Assembly: GCA_012274445.1 (NCBI GenBank)
Contig: JAAROD010000044.1
Coordinates: 806,001-870,000 of the forward strand
Direction of reading: 5' to 3'
Origin: Sclerotiophoma versabilis
Taxonomy: Eukaryota > Ascomycota > Dothideomycetes > Pleosporales > Didymellaceae
Length of the DNA stretch: 64,000 nucleotides
In this document: positions 30,029 through 42,400 of the stretch, in pieces
Numbering within the stretch: position 1 is the stretch's first letter
Layout: each line of letters begins with the position of its first letter
The notes under the pieces: generated by a model
The model's input: the letters and a program-made list of their open reading frames with translations, nothing else
What the model was told of the DNA's origin: nothing
Database searches by the model: none
Program-made: the position numbers and the translations under genes

Positions 30029-31864
30029 ATGCCACGCCCGCCTACGTCGTCTCCTCCACCAGCGGGCTTCTCGTTCGCGGCCGGCAGCTTCGACTATCCG
30101 CACGCCTCGACGTCCCCTCCGAACGCCACACGTTCTAATCCAAGAAATGTCTTGCGCTTAGCCGACGAACCTCCAGAGCGATCGCCAGCCCACTTGGACC
30201 GGCTGATAGAAGCCAGGCGTCGCGCACACCGGCGACGGCTCCACCGCCTGCTCGGCCCGCCACGAGACAGTGAAGACGTTGCGTATGATCCACTGAGACG
30301 GCCACCGACCGCGCATCCAAACCGGCCGCGAGCCACGCCCAGTGAACGCTACCTCCAACGTGCCCAGGCACGGATCGATGAAGAGCGTGAGGCCCTGATG
30401 AATGCTACAGTCGAGCCATTCGATTCCCTCGGCGAGCGGCCTCCTATAATTGCTGATTTTGAAGAGTGGATACACATGGCCAACCGTCACTTGAGCCCCG
30501 GCGCACCGGACATGGCACAGAGACGAACAAAGCGGAGAAAACTGGATCACGAGTCCAGTAGAGCCACCGAGTACCAGAGCTACAAATATGGCTACAAGGG
30601 CCAGATGGTCTCTGGTCGCTTGCGCATGGAAGTTGCCAGCTGTGATGGTGGCCAGATCAAGCGGGATAACCCAATGAAGATCTACGATGTGGAGAATGTT
30701 CTCAAAAATGACAAGAGCGTGTATTGTAGTGAAAGCTCCAAGTGTAACCTTTTACTCAAGCATATCGGAGATATCCCGTTTGCTTTAGAGAAGGTTGTCA
30801 TTCGAGCCCCGGACCGTGGATTCACGTCTCCGTATGTGTGCCCACTTGCGGCTTGATGATCCACTAACAACATGCAGCGTCCAGGAAGGACTGATATTTG
30901 TAGCCATGTCTGCCGAGGAGCTTATGTCTGGCACGTCGACATACCGACTACAGCATCGCCCTCAGTCGCCCTCGGCTTCGCCTTCTCCAGAGCGTCGTAG
31001 GTACGCTCGCAATGCCGAGCGGATATCGCTAAGAGAAGCAATTGATGATCCAGATATCTGGCAACATTCCCGGCGCCGTCTACAAGATGATGATGAAGCA
31101 CGTATAGAACGGCTCCGACTACGTACTCAGCGCTTAAATCAGGAATCATATGCACGAGCACATCTGGACAATCAGCGAAGCTCGCAATCGCCAGTTGAGA
31201 GTGACGAGGAAATAGACTTCGACTGTGACTACACTGCCTCGGCTGGCGTATCAGCTCCCACCCCACCTCCCTTCAACGTCACAACCACCAGCGAAGAAGA
31301 CGAAGAGTCATCGAACGAAGACTATCCCAACGTCGAAACAATGGCCGACCGCATCCAGCGCGAGGGCCGCTGGCGGCCCAGCAGTGATGACGAAGACGAG
31401 GACGTCGCACCTCGTCAAGGTACAGGCGCACGGTTTCGTCAACTGTTACAAACTGCACAGTTCGCCGATGATTATGAGAGGCGGGCACCTCGGATTTCTC
31501 TGGGTCCTCGATATCGAAATCTTCTGGACAACACAGAACCCATCCGAGCTAGCCGGCTTTCGAGACCGAGTCGAATCGATGCTGGTGTGGAGGATGTTGA
31601 GAAAGGGAATGTGCTTGCGCCGCATGCAAGGTTCTTTATCAAGAAGAATAGGAGTAAGATTACGATTAAATTTGAGCCTGCGATGTAAGTTTAGGAGCCA
31701 TAAGATTGGAAGCCCTGACTGACTATCTGTGTAGTTCTGGCAGGAATGTCTTGCTCAAACTCTGGAGTCCGAAGAACTCGGAAGACGGCAATATCGACAT
31801 CGAAAGCGTGCAATTTTACGGATATTCAGGCCCTCGTTTCTTTCAGGCTATGGACGCGTGTTGA
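30029..31864 (+). CDS. Conserved fungal protein of unknown function
   Basis: Exons are 30029-30831, 30878-31684 and 31735-31864 (579 aa); introns of 46 and 50 nt are in phase. The N-terminus is Pro/Arg-rich and disordered with a basic stretch QRRTKRRKL, a possible nuclear localisation signal. A folded block starts at YKYGYKGQMVSGRLRMEVAS and runs through CNLLLKHIGDIPFALEKVVI to VQEGLIFVAMS. A 230-residue Ser/acidic/Arg-rich insertion follows, then a second folded block ITIKFEPAISGRNVLLKLW and FYGYSGPRFF. The two blocks look like halves of one beta-rich (galactose-binding-like) fold separated by a disordered loop; this is inference. I recognise the pattern as conserved in filamentous fungi but cannot name a function. 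Confidence 0.75.
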
Positions 31865-33011
31865 TTGTTCACTTTTCCTAGAAAATGCCTCTTCGCACCC
31901 CGCACTCGGAAGATAGTACTCCGGACAACGACGTTATGACTATATGGTTTACGATCTAAATTTCTTCAGACAATGTGTTCCTAGCTACGATTCGGCAATG
32001 TACTTGAAGACTTCGACTGTGGAGAACTACCGGATCAAAAGCGAAGTCCAGATTCCATTCTCGACTTACACAGCACGAGACCAAACTTGAACGCCTCGTA
32101 AGCGTTCCTTTTTTGCACATACTCCGGTGTCCCTTTGGATCTTGCTGGTGCAGTGTCGGGCCTAGACATATTGCACGGGCATGGAGCCAGACGGCAGTTG
32201 CAAAAGCGGGGTTATCGTGGGGCCAACATGAAGCCAGGACGCATCGCATTTATATCTACTTGTGGTGTGGTGTTATAGTGTACCCGAGTGATGATGTCGG
32301 TCCGCAAGATGCGTGAATTCTCCATGTGCAGAAGCTAATGCCCATCTAAGAAGGCGTCATGCCACATACAACGTGCAGTAATTGGCCAGGATCAAATCTG
32401 GTGCGGAATGAATGACGCCCGGTTTGGCCCTTCACATGTTTGTATCATTCGGTCCAAAGTATTCGCCGCACACCGAACCACCAACGATTGAAAGGATACT
32501 ACAAGTTTACTTTCTGCCTCGCAGACTTACACCACAAAGATGCAGCAGATACTCTCTTGAAAATACACACTTTTAGAGAGAAGGCCGCTCTACAAGATTG
32601 CGTAATTAGAATTTGAATATTGCGTTGTTATGGGAGTAAAGTCTTGTAAAAGACAAGTTTACAGTGTGCAGAGAATACTTTCGGCCGCGTGCCATATGTT
32701 CCTTAGTTTTGATTGGTGGGCCGAACCGGGCGCTACCGCAGCCTTGGATGATCCTCAGCTGGACACGCCTCTCATTTGCTCACCGTCGGACCGTTCTGCT
32801 TGAATCATTTCCATCGTCGTCCTCTCACCTCCGTGGTAGCATGGGGCTACGCTAGCGCCCCTGAATGCTTGTCGATGTTTACCATAGTTGGTCCACCCAC
32901 AAGCATCGTGTCCAGAATGCCGACTTCATGATTATGGGTATAAGATGACCTACGATCCTCGAAGGAACGACCATCAGCCCATCGGTTTTGTTTGGAACCT
33001 CAGCCAGCATC
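31865..33011. other. Intergenic, glucoamylase upstream region
   Basis: 1.15 kb without a supported gene. The part near 32900-33000 is the glucoamylase promoter; GGTATAAGATG at 32937-32947 is a possible TATA element about 70 bp before the ATG. No clear AmyR site (CGG-N8-MGG) was found by eye. Confidence 0.4.
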
Positions 33012-34859
33012 ATGATGTTCACATCGGTTCTTCGAGCTCTTCCCGCGGCTCTCCTTTTTACTGGCACCCAGGGTACGCCTCTTGGTAATTTTGAAAGCCG
33101 TCAAACAACCGTCGATGCCTTCATCACGGCCCAGACGCCAATTTCGCTCAACGGCGTGCTTGCCAACATTGGAGGTGGTAACAAAGCATCTGGTGTCCCT
33201 GCCGGTATTGTTATAGCAAGCCCTTCGCGATCAAGTCCTGATTGTAAGTGACCTAAACGTACAGCATGGGCTTGAATAAGCTAACAGATTCCAGACTATT
33301 ATACATGGACGCGTGATGCTGCTCTCACATACAAGGCGGTCATCGAAAGCTTCATTGCTGGCAACACATCACTTCGTCAGGAGATTGATGATTACGTCTC
33401 GGCCCAGGCCTACCTTCAGGGTGTTTCCAACCCATCTGGAAGCCCGACCTCAGGCGGTCTTGGTGAACCCAAATTCAACGTAGACCGCTCCGCATTCACT
33501 GGTGCCTGGGGCCGGCCCCAGCGTGATGGACCGCCTCTTCGCGCGACGGCCCTTACCCTCTATGCGAACTGGCTGATCAACAACGGCCAACAGGCTCAGG
33601 CTCTCAGCACCGTCTGGCCTGTCATTGCAAAAGACCTTGGCTACACCGTCACCTACTGGAACCAGACCGGTTTCGATCTTTGGGAAGAGGTTAACGGTTC
33701 CTCATTCTTCACTGTCTCTGCGGCTTACCGTGCTCTTGTGGAAGGTGCAGCCCTTGCGACCAAGCTTGGGCAGACCTGCAACGGTTGTGCGGCCGCGGCA
33801 CCTCAAGTTCTCTGCTTTGCACAGAGCTTCTGGACTGGCAGCTACATCAACTCCAATATCAATGTGAATAATGGCCGCACAGGAAAGGATGCCAACTCCA
33901 TCCTCTCTTCTATCCACACATTCGATCCCGCTGCCGGTTGCACAGACGCTTCTTTCCAGCCATGCTCTTCGCGAGCGCTTGCCAACCATAAGGCTGTTAC
34001 TGACTCCTTCCGTTCCGTATATGCTATCAATAAGGGCATCGCCCAGGGCCAGGCTGTTGCTGTTGGAAGATACGCCGAGGATGTGTACTACAATGGCAAC
34101 CCATGGTACCTCGCCACGCTAGCCGCAGCTGAACAGTTGTACTCTGCTCTCTACCAGTGGAACAAGCAGGCCTCCATTACTGTCGACTCAGTCTCTCTTG
34201 GTTTCTTCAAAGATCTCGTACCTTCGATCACTACAGGAACATACGCCAGTGGCTCTGCAACTTACACTTCGATCACAACCGCGGTCAAAGCCTATGCTGA
34301 TGGCTACGTTGCCGTTGTTCAGAAATACGTTCCCTCCAACGGCGGTCTCTCTGAGCAATTTGACAAGAGCACTGGTTCGCCATTATCCGCCGTTGACCTG
34401 ACCTGGTCCTACGCCGCTTTCTTAACAGCCACTGCACGCCGCGCCGGCGTTGTCGGCCCAACTTGGGGCGAGCCTTCTAACAACGTGGTCCCTACATCTT
34501 GCACCGGTGGTAGCAGTACTCCTGGTAATCCTGGTACTCCTTCCTGCAACACGAAGATCACCTTCAATGTTCTCGCCACCACTACTTTCGGTGACAACAT
34601 CTTCGTTGCTGGCCAGCTTGCCCAGCTTGGCAGCTGGGATCCCAACAGTGCAAAGCCTCTCGGCGCTAGCCAGTACACTAGCAGCAACCCGCTTTGGAGT
34701 GGTGAGGTCGATCTGCCCGCTTCAACTGCGATCCAGTACAAGTACATCCGCAAGACGTCGGCTGGTGCGGTGGTTTGGGAGAGCGGATCCAACAGGGTGT
34801 ACACAACTCCGACCACATGCGGCAGCAGTGCGGCTCTCAGTGATACATTCAGGTCATAA
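33012..34859 (+). CDS. Secreted glucoamylase, GH15 with C-terminal CBM20
   Basis: Exons are 33012-33243 and 33295-34859 (598 aa). It hydrolyses terminal alpha-1,4 glucose from starch and dextrins. A signal peptide (MMFTSVLRALPAALLFTGTQG) precedes the (alpha/alpha)6 catalytic domain. The general acid is in LWEEVNGSSFF (Glu208) and the general base in LSEQFDKSTG (Glu431), matching the two catalytic glutamates of Aspergillus niger glucoamylase. SRSSPDYYYTWTRDAAL is the conserved substrate-binding loop formed at the splice. A short linker (GGSSTPGNPGTPSC) leads to a CBM20 starch-binding domain from about residue 490 (VAGQLAQLGSWDP, IQYKYIRK, WESGSNRVY). The linker is much shorter than the long Ser/Thr linker of the A. 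niger enzyme. Confidence 0.95.
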
Positions 34860-35535
34860 AAATGTGCGAGAGCTGCGAGTGAATTCGAACTGTACTGTTC
34901 GCAAGTTTCGACACTCTTATCGTCGAGCCACGACATTGTATGTACGTAAGCCGCTTTTCGAATCCCAAACAAGCCGCAATGCCATCTCTCTTACTCTTGA
35001 ATGAAATCTGCCTCTTTGGCAACCACTACCCCTCGTCCTTCTTGTCTTGTGTGAGTGTTGTGGTCTTCAATACGGTGATTCTAAATCGGTGGCCTAACGT
35101 GTATATATCACAGTGCTTGCGCGAAATGCAGCGTCGCTGTACTTTTGAAATCTCAATGCCTTCTTTGTATGGTTCTAGAGGACGCTTCGCACTGGTACCA
35201 ACACGTCCTATCACAGGCGGGTGGAATGATGTGGTTTAACGCGGACGCAGGGCAAAGGCATTGGATATCAATATTGAAATGCTTATCACGGGTCAATCGT
35301 AGCACGGAAGCGTTGGGCCGGTTTATTCGAGATGGCATCCAGTCCGATGTAGGAGACGAAGATGCTCTGCCTGCCTTCGACGCCCTGCTGGAGAAAGAGA
35401 TTGTTCCTGTCAGGACGAGGGTCTGTTGTAGCCCGCGTGTGAATTCGTAATCACTGTGTACAACGTACCTGTCGATATACTGATTGATTCACCATAATTT
35501 TCTTTCAAGTTGGGGTCATGACTCTCCATCGTCTC
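34860..35535. other. Convergent 3' intergenic region
   Basis: 3' flanks of the glucoamylase (+) and the uncharacterised minus-strand gene. No gene is supported. Confidence 0.45.
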
Positions 35536-36576
35536 TCACCCTTCAAGATCGCCCCTTGTTAGCCCCATCCTCCCCTCCCACGCCACGCTTGCCACTCTGT
35601 ACGCCACTTTCCAGTCAGCATACTCCTCGACGGTATCCTTGTCTATCCACGCACCGTTTTCGCACCCGACACACCTCATCATGTCTACCCCTTCACTTAC
35701 TTCCTCATACCCACCAACCACCCCAGCAGCCTCCGCACCTTCCAAATACTCGACTAGTCCGTATCTTCTCAAATCCTCCTCAGTACAGGGCGTGAAGAAG
35801 GCTGTTCCCAGTACCCTGCCTCTACGTGGGCAGGTCAGGATATTGTAGTACCCGATTGCGTGCCTCGCCCCGGCATCGTAGAAATACGGCAAGAACGAGA
35901 CTGTCACGTCGAGATCTCCAGCTCTCTTCGGCCACGCGTGGTTGGCTAAGTTATCGAGGAAGGGCTGGGTAGCGAGATTCCCCAGCGCAGCGGGGAACAG
36001 TGAAGGGAAGGGGTCGGTGGGCCGGAGATTCGGTATATGGTCTATCGCGGACGCCAAGTTTACATCCGGACGTGTGCGTTTCGCGATGCGCAATATCGAC
36101 AGAAAAATAGCGGGGTTGTGTGTTGTGCCAGTGTAAATGGGTTGGTTGTAGGACATGGGTGAAGGAGGAGGTGAGGGTGGGCTGGGCGCTGTTTGTAGTG
36201 CTGGCTCGTCTTCGGAGACCTCGCGTGCTGTCCAGTCATCCTGCAGACGCTTGAGCTTGTCGTAGTTGATATGGTCTAGCGATGGTGTCAGGTCGAGTCC
36301 TTTCTCTGAGAGCATGTGTAGATAGTGTTTCACGCCGGTCAATGATGGCGGGTGCTGTCTCTCCTCGATTGAGTTGACGGGTAGGGTGTCATGATGCTTC
36401 TCGTATCTTAACACGACAGGAGCGAGGATCTCTTCGTGTGTTGGAGTTTGCATTCGTATTACCCGAGAGCTGCTGGCATGTGCTTGTCGCGTGGCTGGTA
36501 GCTCTTGCATTGGATTTGGTTGGTAGCGCGGATTGAGGATTGTGCGAGCGTTGCGTGGTAGCGCTTTACACGCCAT
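35536..36576 (-). CDS. Uncharacterised protein
   Basis: Single exon; the frame is open from 36759 but I start at the ATG at 36576 (346 aa, MACKALPRNARTILNPRYQP). An upstream start would leave only about 4 bp to the stop codon of RIX1, transcribed in the same direction. Visible parts are a charged N-terminus, a helical segment (LTGVKHYLHMLSEKGLDLTP), a Pro/Ser-rich linker (TAPSPPSPPPSP) and a C-terminal globular half (YTGTTHNPAIFLSILRIAKR, TVSFLPYFYDAGARHAIGYY, CVGCENGAWIDKDTVEEYAD). I do not recognise a family and assign no function. Sustained open frame and protein-like composition support that it is real. Confidence 0.6.
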   Translation of the reverse strand: MACKALPRNARTILNPRYQPNPMQELPATRQAHASSSRVIRMQTPTHEEILAPVVLRYEKHHDTLPVNSIEERQHPPSLTGVKHYLHMLSEKGLDLTPSLDHINYDKLKRLQDDWTAREVSEDEPALQTAPSPPSPPPSPMSYNQPIYTGTTHNPAIFLSILRIAKRTRPDVNLASAIDHIPNLRPTDPFPSLFPAALGNLATQPFLDNLANHAWPKRAGDLDVTVSFLPYFYDAGARHAIGYYNILTCPRRGRVLGTAFFTPCTEEDLRRYGLVEYLEGAEAAGVVGGYEEVSEGVDMMRCVGCENGAWIDKDTVEEYADWKVAYRVASVAWEGRMGLTRGDLEG

Positions 36577-36762
36577 ATTGATTTTGGCTAGGTCTCTCAG
36601 TGGGAATGTTCGTTTCGAAAGTCTTAGAAAAGTTTGTTGATCAGGAAAGTCAGACCGAGAGCAATTGCGAATATATTGAGATGGTCTGTGCATTCCCGGT
36701 GAACCGTGGTTCATTACTTTGATAAAACAGTTCTCTATAGAATTTGCAAGACTCGTCAAAAA

Positions 36763-39150
36763 TTATTCAGACTCGTCGTCAGAGTCTTGCCCAAAGATTA
36801 ACGGGACAACGTCCTCGTCGTCGTCGCTGTCGTCGCCGCCTTCACCTGGTCCTGGGAGGTCTGGTATCGCAGACGCAGTAGAGGTGAGAGTGAAGTCTGA
36901 TGTCGCAGGCACAGCTGTAGTCTTTGTACTCTCGACGGAAGAAACAGCTACATTGGCAGCTGGTGGCATGCTTGACGCTGCGGCATACTCTGCGTCACCA
37001 AATCGCACCCGTTTGGCAGGCGAGAGAGAGACGTCGGTGGTATGGGGTCGCTTGCCTGTTGCCTCATGTTGCGCGTTCTCTTCTGCGTCAACTGGTGCGG
37101 AAGTCTCTGTATAAGTGACCATGTCGGTAGGTGGTGCGTCCTTCATAGCGAAGTCCCGCACAAGAACGTCTGCCTGCTCCGCTGTCTCCAGCATTGAATC
37201 GAGCTCTTGGCCCACAAAGGCCTCATCGGTTTGTGCAGCATCTTCAGATGTCTCATCTTCTTCTACTTCCGCTTCATCCTCTTCCTCAACCTCTCCATCC
37301 AACTCAGCATCTTGGCCTCCGAGGCGGATGACAGGCATTCGGGGCCGCAACATGCCTTCGATGTCTCTGTCTCCTTGAAAAGACCTAGCCATAAGCGGTA
37401 AAATACTGGCAGCCGGCTTGCCGAACTTCTTGCTGGGCGGGGGGTTCAGCACACTTGCTAACATAGCATCCTTGTGCTGAACGAGTACTGCAGTGCGGTC
37501 CAGACGTGCCCTCAGTGAGTCTGAGAAGTATTGCGCGCGTACGCTTGATAGAAGTATTGGCAACAAGTCGTATGCTGCGTCCTTCAGGCCCACATAGCTG
37601 GCAACAGGATCACTGACAGTCTTCGAGCCAAGGAAGGAGTCAGCATTTGCAGTGCCTTGAGGCCGACTGTTGCCTTTTGATTTAGCCTGCCCTGGAGTGT
37701 CTTTGACCACGATGGGGCTGGTTTCCGAAGGCAGCAAATCCTCACAGCAGGTACGCATGATTGGAATGAGCGAGTCAATGGATGACTTAGGTAGCGTCAC
37801 ACCCGATCGCTCCAGGAGAGCCGTGATAGCCAAGTAGCAGGCTGTGCGAACCTCCGCATTGTCTTTCTCGGAACCGAATACCCAAACTAGCTGATCGAGG
37901 ACCAGAGTGTCAATGGCCAGCGTGCTTGCCTGCAGCCGGTGCGCCGTGGCAAGCACCAGCTCAATGGCGGCCACATGGACGACAGGGAGCACCAGCCAAA
38001 GGTTCTCTCGTTCTTCTTTGCTGACCTGGTTATTGATCCTGACAGTGTTCTGAAACGACTTTGAACCAGATGCAGGTATGGTGAGAGATAGCAGTCGGGT
38101 GACCAAATCCATGATGACTCCAACTTTGAAGGTTACTGCATTGGCAGTTGGGCTTTCAAGGTACTCCTTGACAAGCTGAAGCAAGCCGACGAGCCTTTCG
38201 CTGCCTGCGAATATCCCAGACCATGGTGGCAGAGACAAGTAGTCGTCCTCGAGATCCTGGACTTCGCCGCCCAAAGAATGACCATTGGCAGATGCTTCTC
38301 GCACAGTGGACTGCCAGTCCTCGAGTATCGAACGGAAAACCCGGTCAGCGACGCGATGCACGCCACCGATTGTAGTCCGCAGAGCGTTCTCCCATTCCTC
38401 ACTGGAGGCACCTTTAGGCGCGCAGCATGGCAATTGAACGAGCAGTCTGCGTGCAGCATTTGACACGTCGGCCGTAGCAGCAGCGGGTGCACCTTGAGAT
38501 TGGTCCCTTGAAAGGCCGGTGGATGGAGTGGGTGCCACCAGGCGGCACAGGAGTGGTCGGAGTGTTTTCAAGTGGGGGCGAAAGATGGTTGGATGTCTCG
38601 GTAGCAGCTCGGAGAAGGATTCGAGAATGATGAGTAGCAGGCTGGCTGATGGGTTCGAGTTGGCCATTTGCAGACCAGAGTGCACAAAACCTGGCAGGGA
38701 AGGAGTCGTGATCTCGCGTATCAAGGTTGGGTAGTCCCGTGTAAGCATGAAGATGCGAGTCAATGTAATGATGCACAGCTTCTTCGAGGTTGGCGGGTCA
38801 TGTTTCGTCAATATGCCCAACAGGCCGCGCACCCAAGGAAGGCTCTTCTGTAGAGTCTCCCAGCCGCCGACTTCGATGGTAGCCTTGATGAGTACGATTG
38901 CGGACCATCTTCCTTGAACGGTGCGGTCTTGAAGCAGCGTGGAAAGCAAGGTTCGGTATTTGTGGACTGCGACTGAGGCCTCGGAGGAGGACTTGGCGTT
39001 GGACGTCTGGGTCGACGACAAGAGGGTCCTGCAATTGGACAAGGATGCAGCTATGGCAGGCACATGCTGGGGAAGCTGCGCGGTGGGTGTGGAAGATATA
39101 CGGAAGCTGAGGGCTCGGAGCGTCGCCAGCTCAGTCGCTATCGGTGCCAT
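36763..39150 (-). CDS. RIX1: Pre-rRNA-processing protein Rix1
   Basis: Single exon, 795 aa from the ATG opening MAPIATELATLRALSFRISS. Rix1 is the core of the Rix1-Ipi1-Ipi3 complex, which acts with the Rea1 ATPase in ITS2 processing and 60S maturation. The N-terminal RIX1 domain shows RTLLSTLLQDRTVQGRWSAI, VLIKATIEVGGWETLQKSLP and HDPPTSKKLCIITLTRIFML, followed by helical-repeat sequence. The C-terminal 150 residues are highly acidic (DAELDGEVEEEDEAEVEED) with a basic KRPHTTDVSLSPAKRVRF patch, ending DDDEDVVPLIFGQDSDDESE. Divergent from YPP1 with 313 bp between the starts. Confidence 0.9.
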   Translation of the reverse strand: MAPIATELATLRALSFRISSTPTAQLPQHVPAIAASLSNCRTLLSSTQTSNAKSSSEASVAVHKYRTLLSTLLQDRTVQGRWSAIVLIKATIEVGGWETLQKSLPWVRGLLGILTKHDPPTSKKLCIITLTRIFMLTRDYPTLIREITTPSLPGFVHSGLQMANSNPSASLLLIILESFSELLPRHPTIFRPHLKTLRPLLCRLVAPTPSTGLSRDQSQGAPAAATADVSNAARRLLVQLPCCAPKGASSEEWENALRTTIGGVHRVADRVFRSILEDWQSTVREASANGHSLGGEVQDLEDDYLSLPPWSGIFAGSERLVGLLQLVKEYLESPTANAVTFKVGVIMDLVTRLLSLTIPASGSKSFQNTVRINNQVSKEERENLWLVLPVVHVAAIELVLATAHRLQASTLAIDTLVLDQLVWVFGSEKDNAEVRTACYLAITALLERSGVTLPKSSIDSLIPIMRTCCEDLLPSETSPIVVKDTPGQAKSKGNSRPQGTANADSFLGSKTVSDPVASYVGLKDAAYDLLPILLSSVRAQYFSDSLRARLDRTAVLVQHKDAMLASVLNPPPSKKFGKPAASILPLMARSFQGDRDIEGMLRPRMPVIRLGGQDAELDGEVEEEDEAEVEEDETSEDAAQTDEAFVGQELDSMLETAEQADVLVRDFAMKDAPPTDMVTYTETSAPVDAEENAQHEATGKRPHTTDVSLSPAKRVRFGDAEYAAASSMPPAANVAVSSVESTKTTAVPATSDFTLTSTASAIPDLPGPGEGGDDSDDDEDVVPLIFGQDSDDESE

Positions 39151-39463
39151 GATTTCGTCTGCTTCCCGCTTGCAGTTCTTGCTCCAGACGGTAATGACAA
39201 AGCCGCGTTGGCATGTCCAGATGGGCGACAAAAAAAGTTCACATGTATGAGGGTTGCGGGCGGCCCGTGCATGAGGCTAGCGGACAGGGGTCTGCCAGCA
39301 AATCGTCTACGCGGAGGGTTGCAGGCGTGCAGTGACAGGCGTACGGCCATGGCCCTCTTCTTGCTAGATTGCATTGCTCCTCGAACATGACTCTGGGCCA
39401 TCTGCGGCCACGTATAGCGCGACACACATATCGTTAACACTATGGTGGTAGGTATTGCGCAGC
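39151..39463. promoter_or_regulatory. Divergent promoter region RIX1/YPP1
   Basis: 313 bp between the start codons of two housekeeping genes. No TATA box or recognised operator is seen. Confidence 0.45.
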
Positions 39464-42400
39464 ATGCACAACCGCAACGTTCTGGGAGCGCGAAGCTCGA
39501 GAGCAACGTCATCCTCCGCATGGCTTCAGGAGCTGACAGCGCCGCAGACCGAGAGCGCAAAGGCCGCGGGCTACATCAAGCAACTGGACGACGCTCGCTG
39601 TGCCGGGCGATGGAAAGACGTGCCCGAGCTGTGCAGGAAGGTCGAGAAGCATGCACCACACCGCCGATGTCCGCGACCCTACTACCACCCACGACCGGCT
39701 GCATGAGGGCTAACGGCGCATCAAGGCCTCACACTCACTGGTCGCGCTGAAGCGCAGATAGCCGCCTACACCACCCAGCGACCCTCGACCGCCGCCTCGA
39801 CCGCCTCGTCTGGCTCCTCTGCCCTCTCCCAGACCGTTCCCACGCTGCTCGACGCAATCGAAGGCGAGAGTGATCTGTCACAGGAGCGCTTCCAGGCTAC
39901 CGTCTGCTTGGCATGGCTGCACTATGCCGTAGACGAGCCAGCACTGGCTGTGTCGCGCCTCCCTGACAGCCTCGACTTGCTTGCTGCCAGGCTTGCTGCC
40001 CAACTCGGCTCTCTCACGGGCTGGTCAAAAGTCTGTGTGGTCAAGGGCACCTTCCTGAAGGGTAGAACAAGTCACACCATGTACCTGGGTCATGACTGAC
40101 GCAATGCAGGCTCTGCCCAGGAGAAGACAGGCGCTACAGCTGAAGCCACCAAGACATACACCTCTATCCTGCCATGGCTGTCTTCACAAAACGACGAATC
40201 ACCACAATTCAGAATGTGGACTGAATCCCTCCTTGGTCGGCTTTGCCAGCTGTCAGACCAGGGGGAGGGTAGCAGCGGTCTCATCGGAACTTCTGAGGCC
40301 CTGCAGACGTTCCGAGCGTTTGCAAACTTCTCCGAGGGCGTAGGACGAAGTCCTGGCTCAGACACTGCAGAACATGCCAAGTCTCGTCGACTAGCTTGGA
40401 AATCTTACTACGACACCCTCTCGACGATCGTTCGCCGTAATCTGCCCTACGATGCAGGAACAGCACAGGCTACGTCGGAGAAGCTTGCAACACAGGACCA
40501 CACCAGCGTGCGGTTGCAACAGCGCGCGGAACTGAAGCGTGTAGAAACCATCTACGAGAATCTGCTGATCAAGGAAACACATTTTCCAAAAGCCAGCGAA
40601 AGCAATCACGAGGTCGAAGTGTGGGTAGACTCCGTCATTGACAACTGGCGCGTACTTTGCGGCGCTTCGTGGACCGATAGTGATCTTGGCGAAGGTGGGA
40701 AAGAAGGCGTAGCCCGCAGTGTGCTCGATGTAAGTATTTGCTTCTCAATGCCGACTGTCGTGATCGGTGCTAACGCCTCATCGCAGGTTTTGTATCGAGC
40801 TGCAACCAAGACCTTCCATTCAACGCAGATCTTGCGCTACCTGTTCATCGTACACGCCTCATTGGCCGAATTTGAATTGGCCTTCAAGGCTTACGACTCT
40901 TACATCGAGATCGTAACACGAGGCAAAGCCCGAGTAGAGCAGGAAGGCGGGACAGACGAAGGTGTTGACGATGACAGCACAGTTCTCCGAACTTCAGCAG
41001 AGGCAATACGATTGTTGTGCCGATTTGGGTGTCGTAAAGAGGCCGAAAAGGCTGTCGAGATTGGGCGTACCCTTGAAAAGTGGCTGAACCACTACGAAGA
41101 CACCAAACCGGCGACCGGTACCGACGAGATATCAGCAAGGAAGACACTAGTCGAGCCTACTGCGCTAGCTGCTGCATACTGCGCTGTTGGTGTAAGCCAG
41201 GCTCATTGGGCACAGTTCACTTACGATGCAGATGCACGAGCTGGCATACACGCCACAGCCATCCAGTTGCTGCGCAAGTCTCTTTCGCCGACTCTAGAGG
41301 ACTCGAACAACATTGATGCGTTGTATGCTCTGGCTGTTGTCCTGGCCGAAACAAGAGACATCGTTGGATCAATCAAGGTTGTCAAGCGTGCACTCTCTTC
41401 AGCTACGAAGACACAGGCTGCCTACAGTACAGATGGTGTCCTCTCGAGTGGATCAGTTACCGAATTTGGCCGCGAGCGAAAGTTGATCCCTTTGTGGCAC
41501 CTCCTTGCCCTTTTGTTGACATCGCGTTCTGACTATACTACGGCGGAAAAGGCTTGTGAGGCCGCTTTTTCACAATTCGGAGATCCAACGATCCTATTTG
41601 GAACGGACACTGGGACCTTTCGCAGTGAGCACCTGAAAGACACTACTGGCCAAAATGTGAGCACAGCTGGTGTTGTGGATCGCATGGGCAGTTTCGAGAA
41701 GAGCGGCATACTCCAGATCAAGATGACCCAATTGGCGCTCATTGAAGTCACCGACGGTGCGCTTGGTGCTGTAGATGGATGTGACGACCTTCTGGCGCTC
41801 TACGGAAGATTGTTCGGCTCGCCAACCGCTGAAAAGGTGAAGCTAGAAGTTCCAGCTACAGTAATGCCGCCAAAGAGCAGTGCTGGGACAACGAAAGGGA
41901 GCATCTTCCGTGGACGCGGGTCCGTCCGATCACAAAAGAACAACTCTGCAGTAGGGTCAGCACCTGCCATCCAAGTAACCGATGACAGTGCGACTTCACA
42001 TGCGAACGGCCATCACCATCATCTCCCACATCTGATCCATCACCACAAACACGAAAACGGCCAGTCAGGAGTCGGCCGGAGCTCAAGTAAGCTGAGGAAA
42101 CGTAGTGCAAGTCTCAGTCGACAATCTGTGACAGGCAACAACCAAGCTGCAGAAGTACCGCCTTTGCCAGAGCACGCATCAAATGGAACACTGGCTCGAG
42201 GCAACGCTCCTCGACCGTTGTCATCAGCAAGCTCGCCTAGGAAGTCAGTCGAAAATAGCGAGACACCACTTCGGCCCATTGCACACAACCTACCTCACGA
42301 CTCACCCCCGCAAGTTCATGCGCATCAACCTCCAAAACAGGACACTCGACTTCCAGTTCCATTGCCCGATGTCAATTACATACCTCCAGATCCTCGCTTC

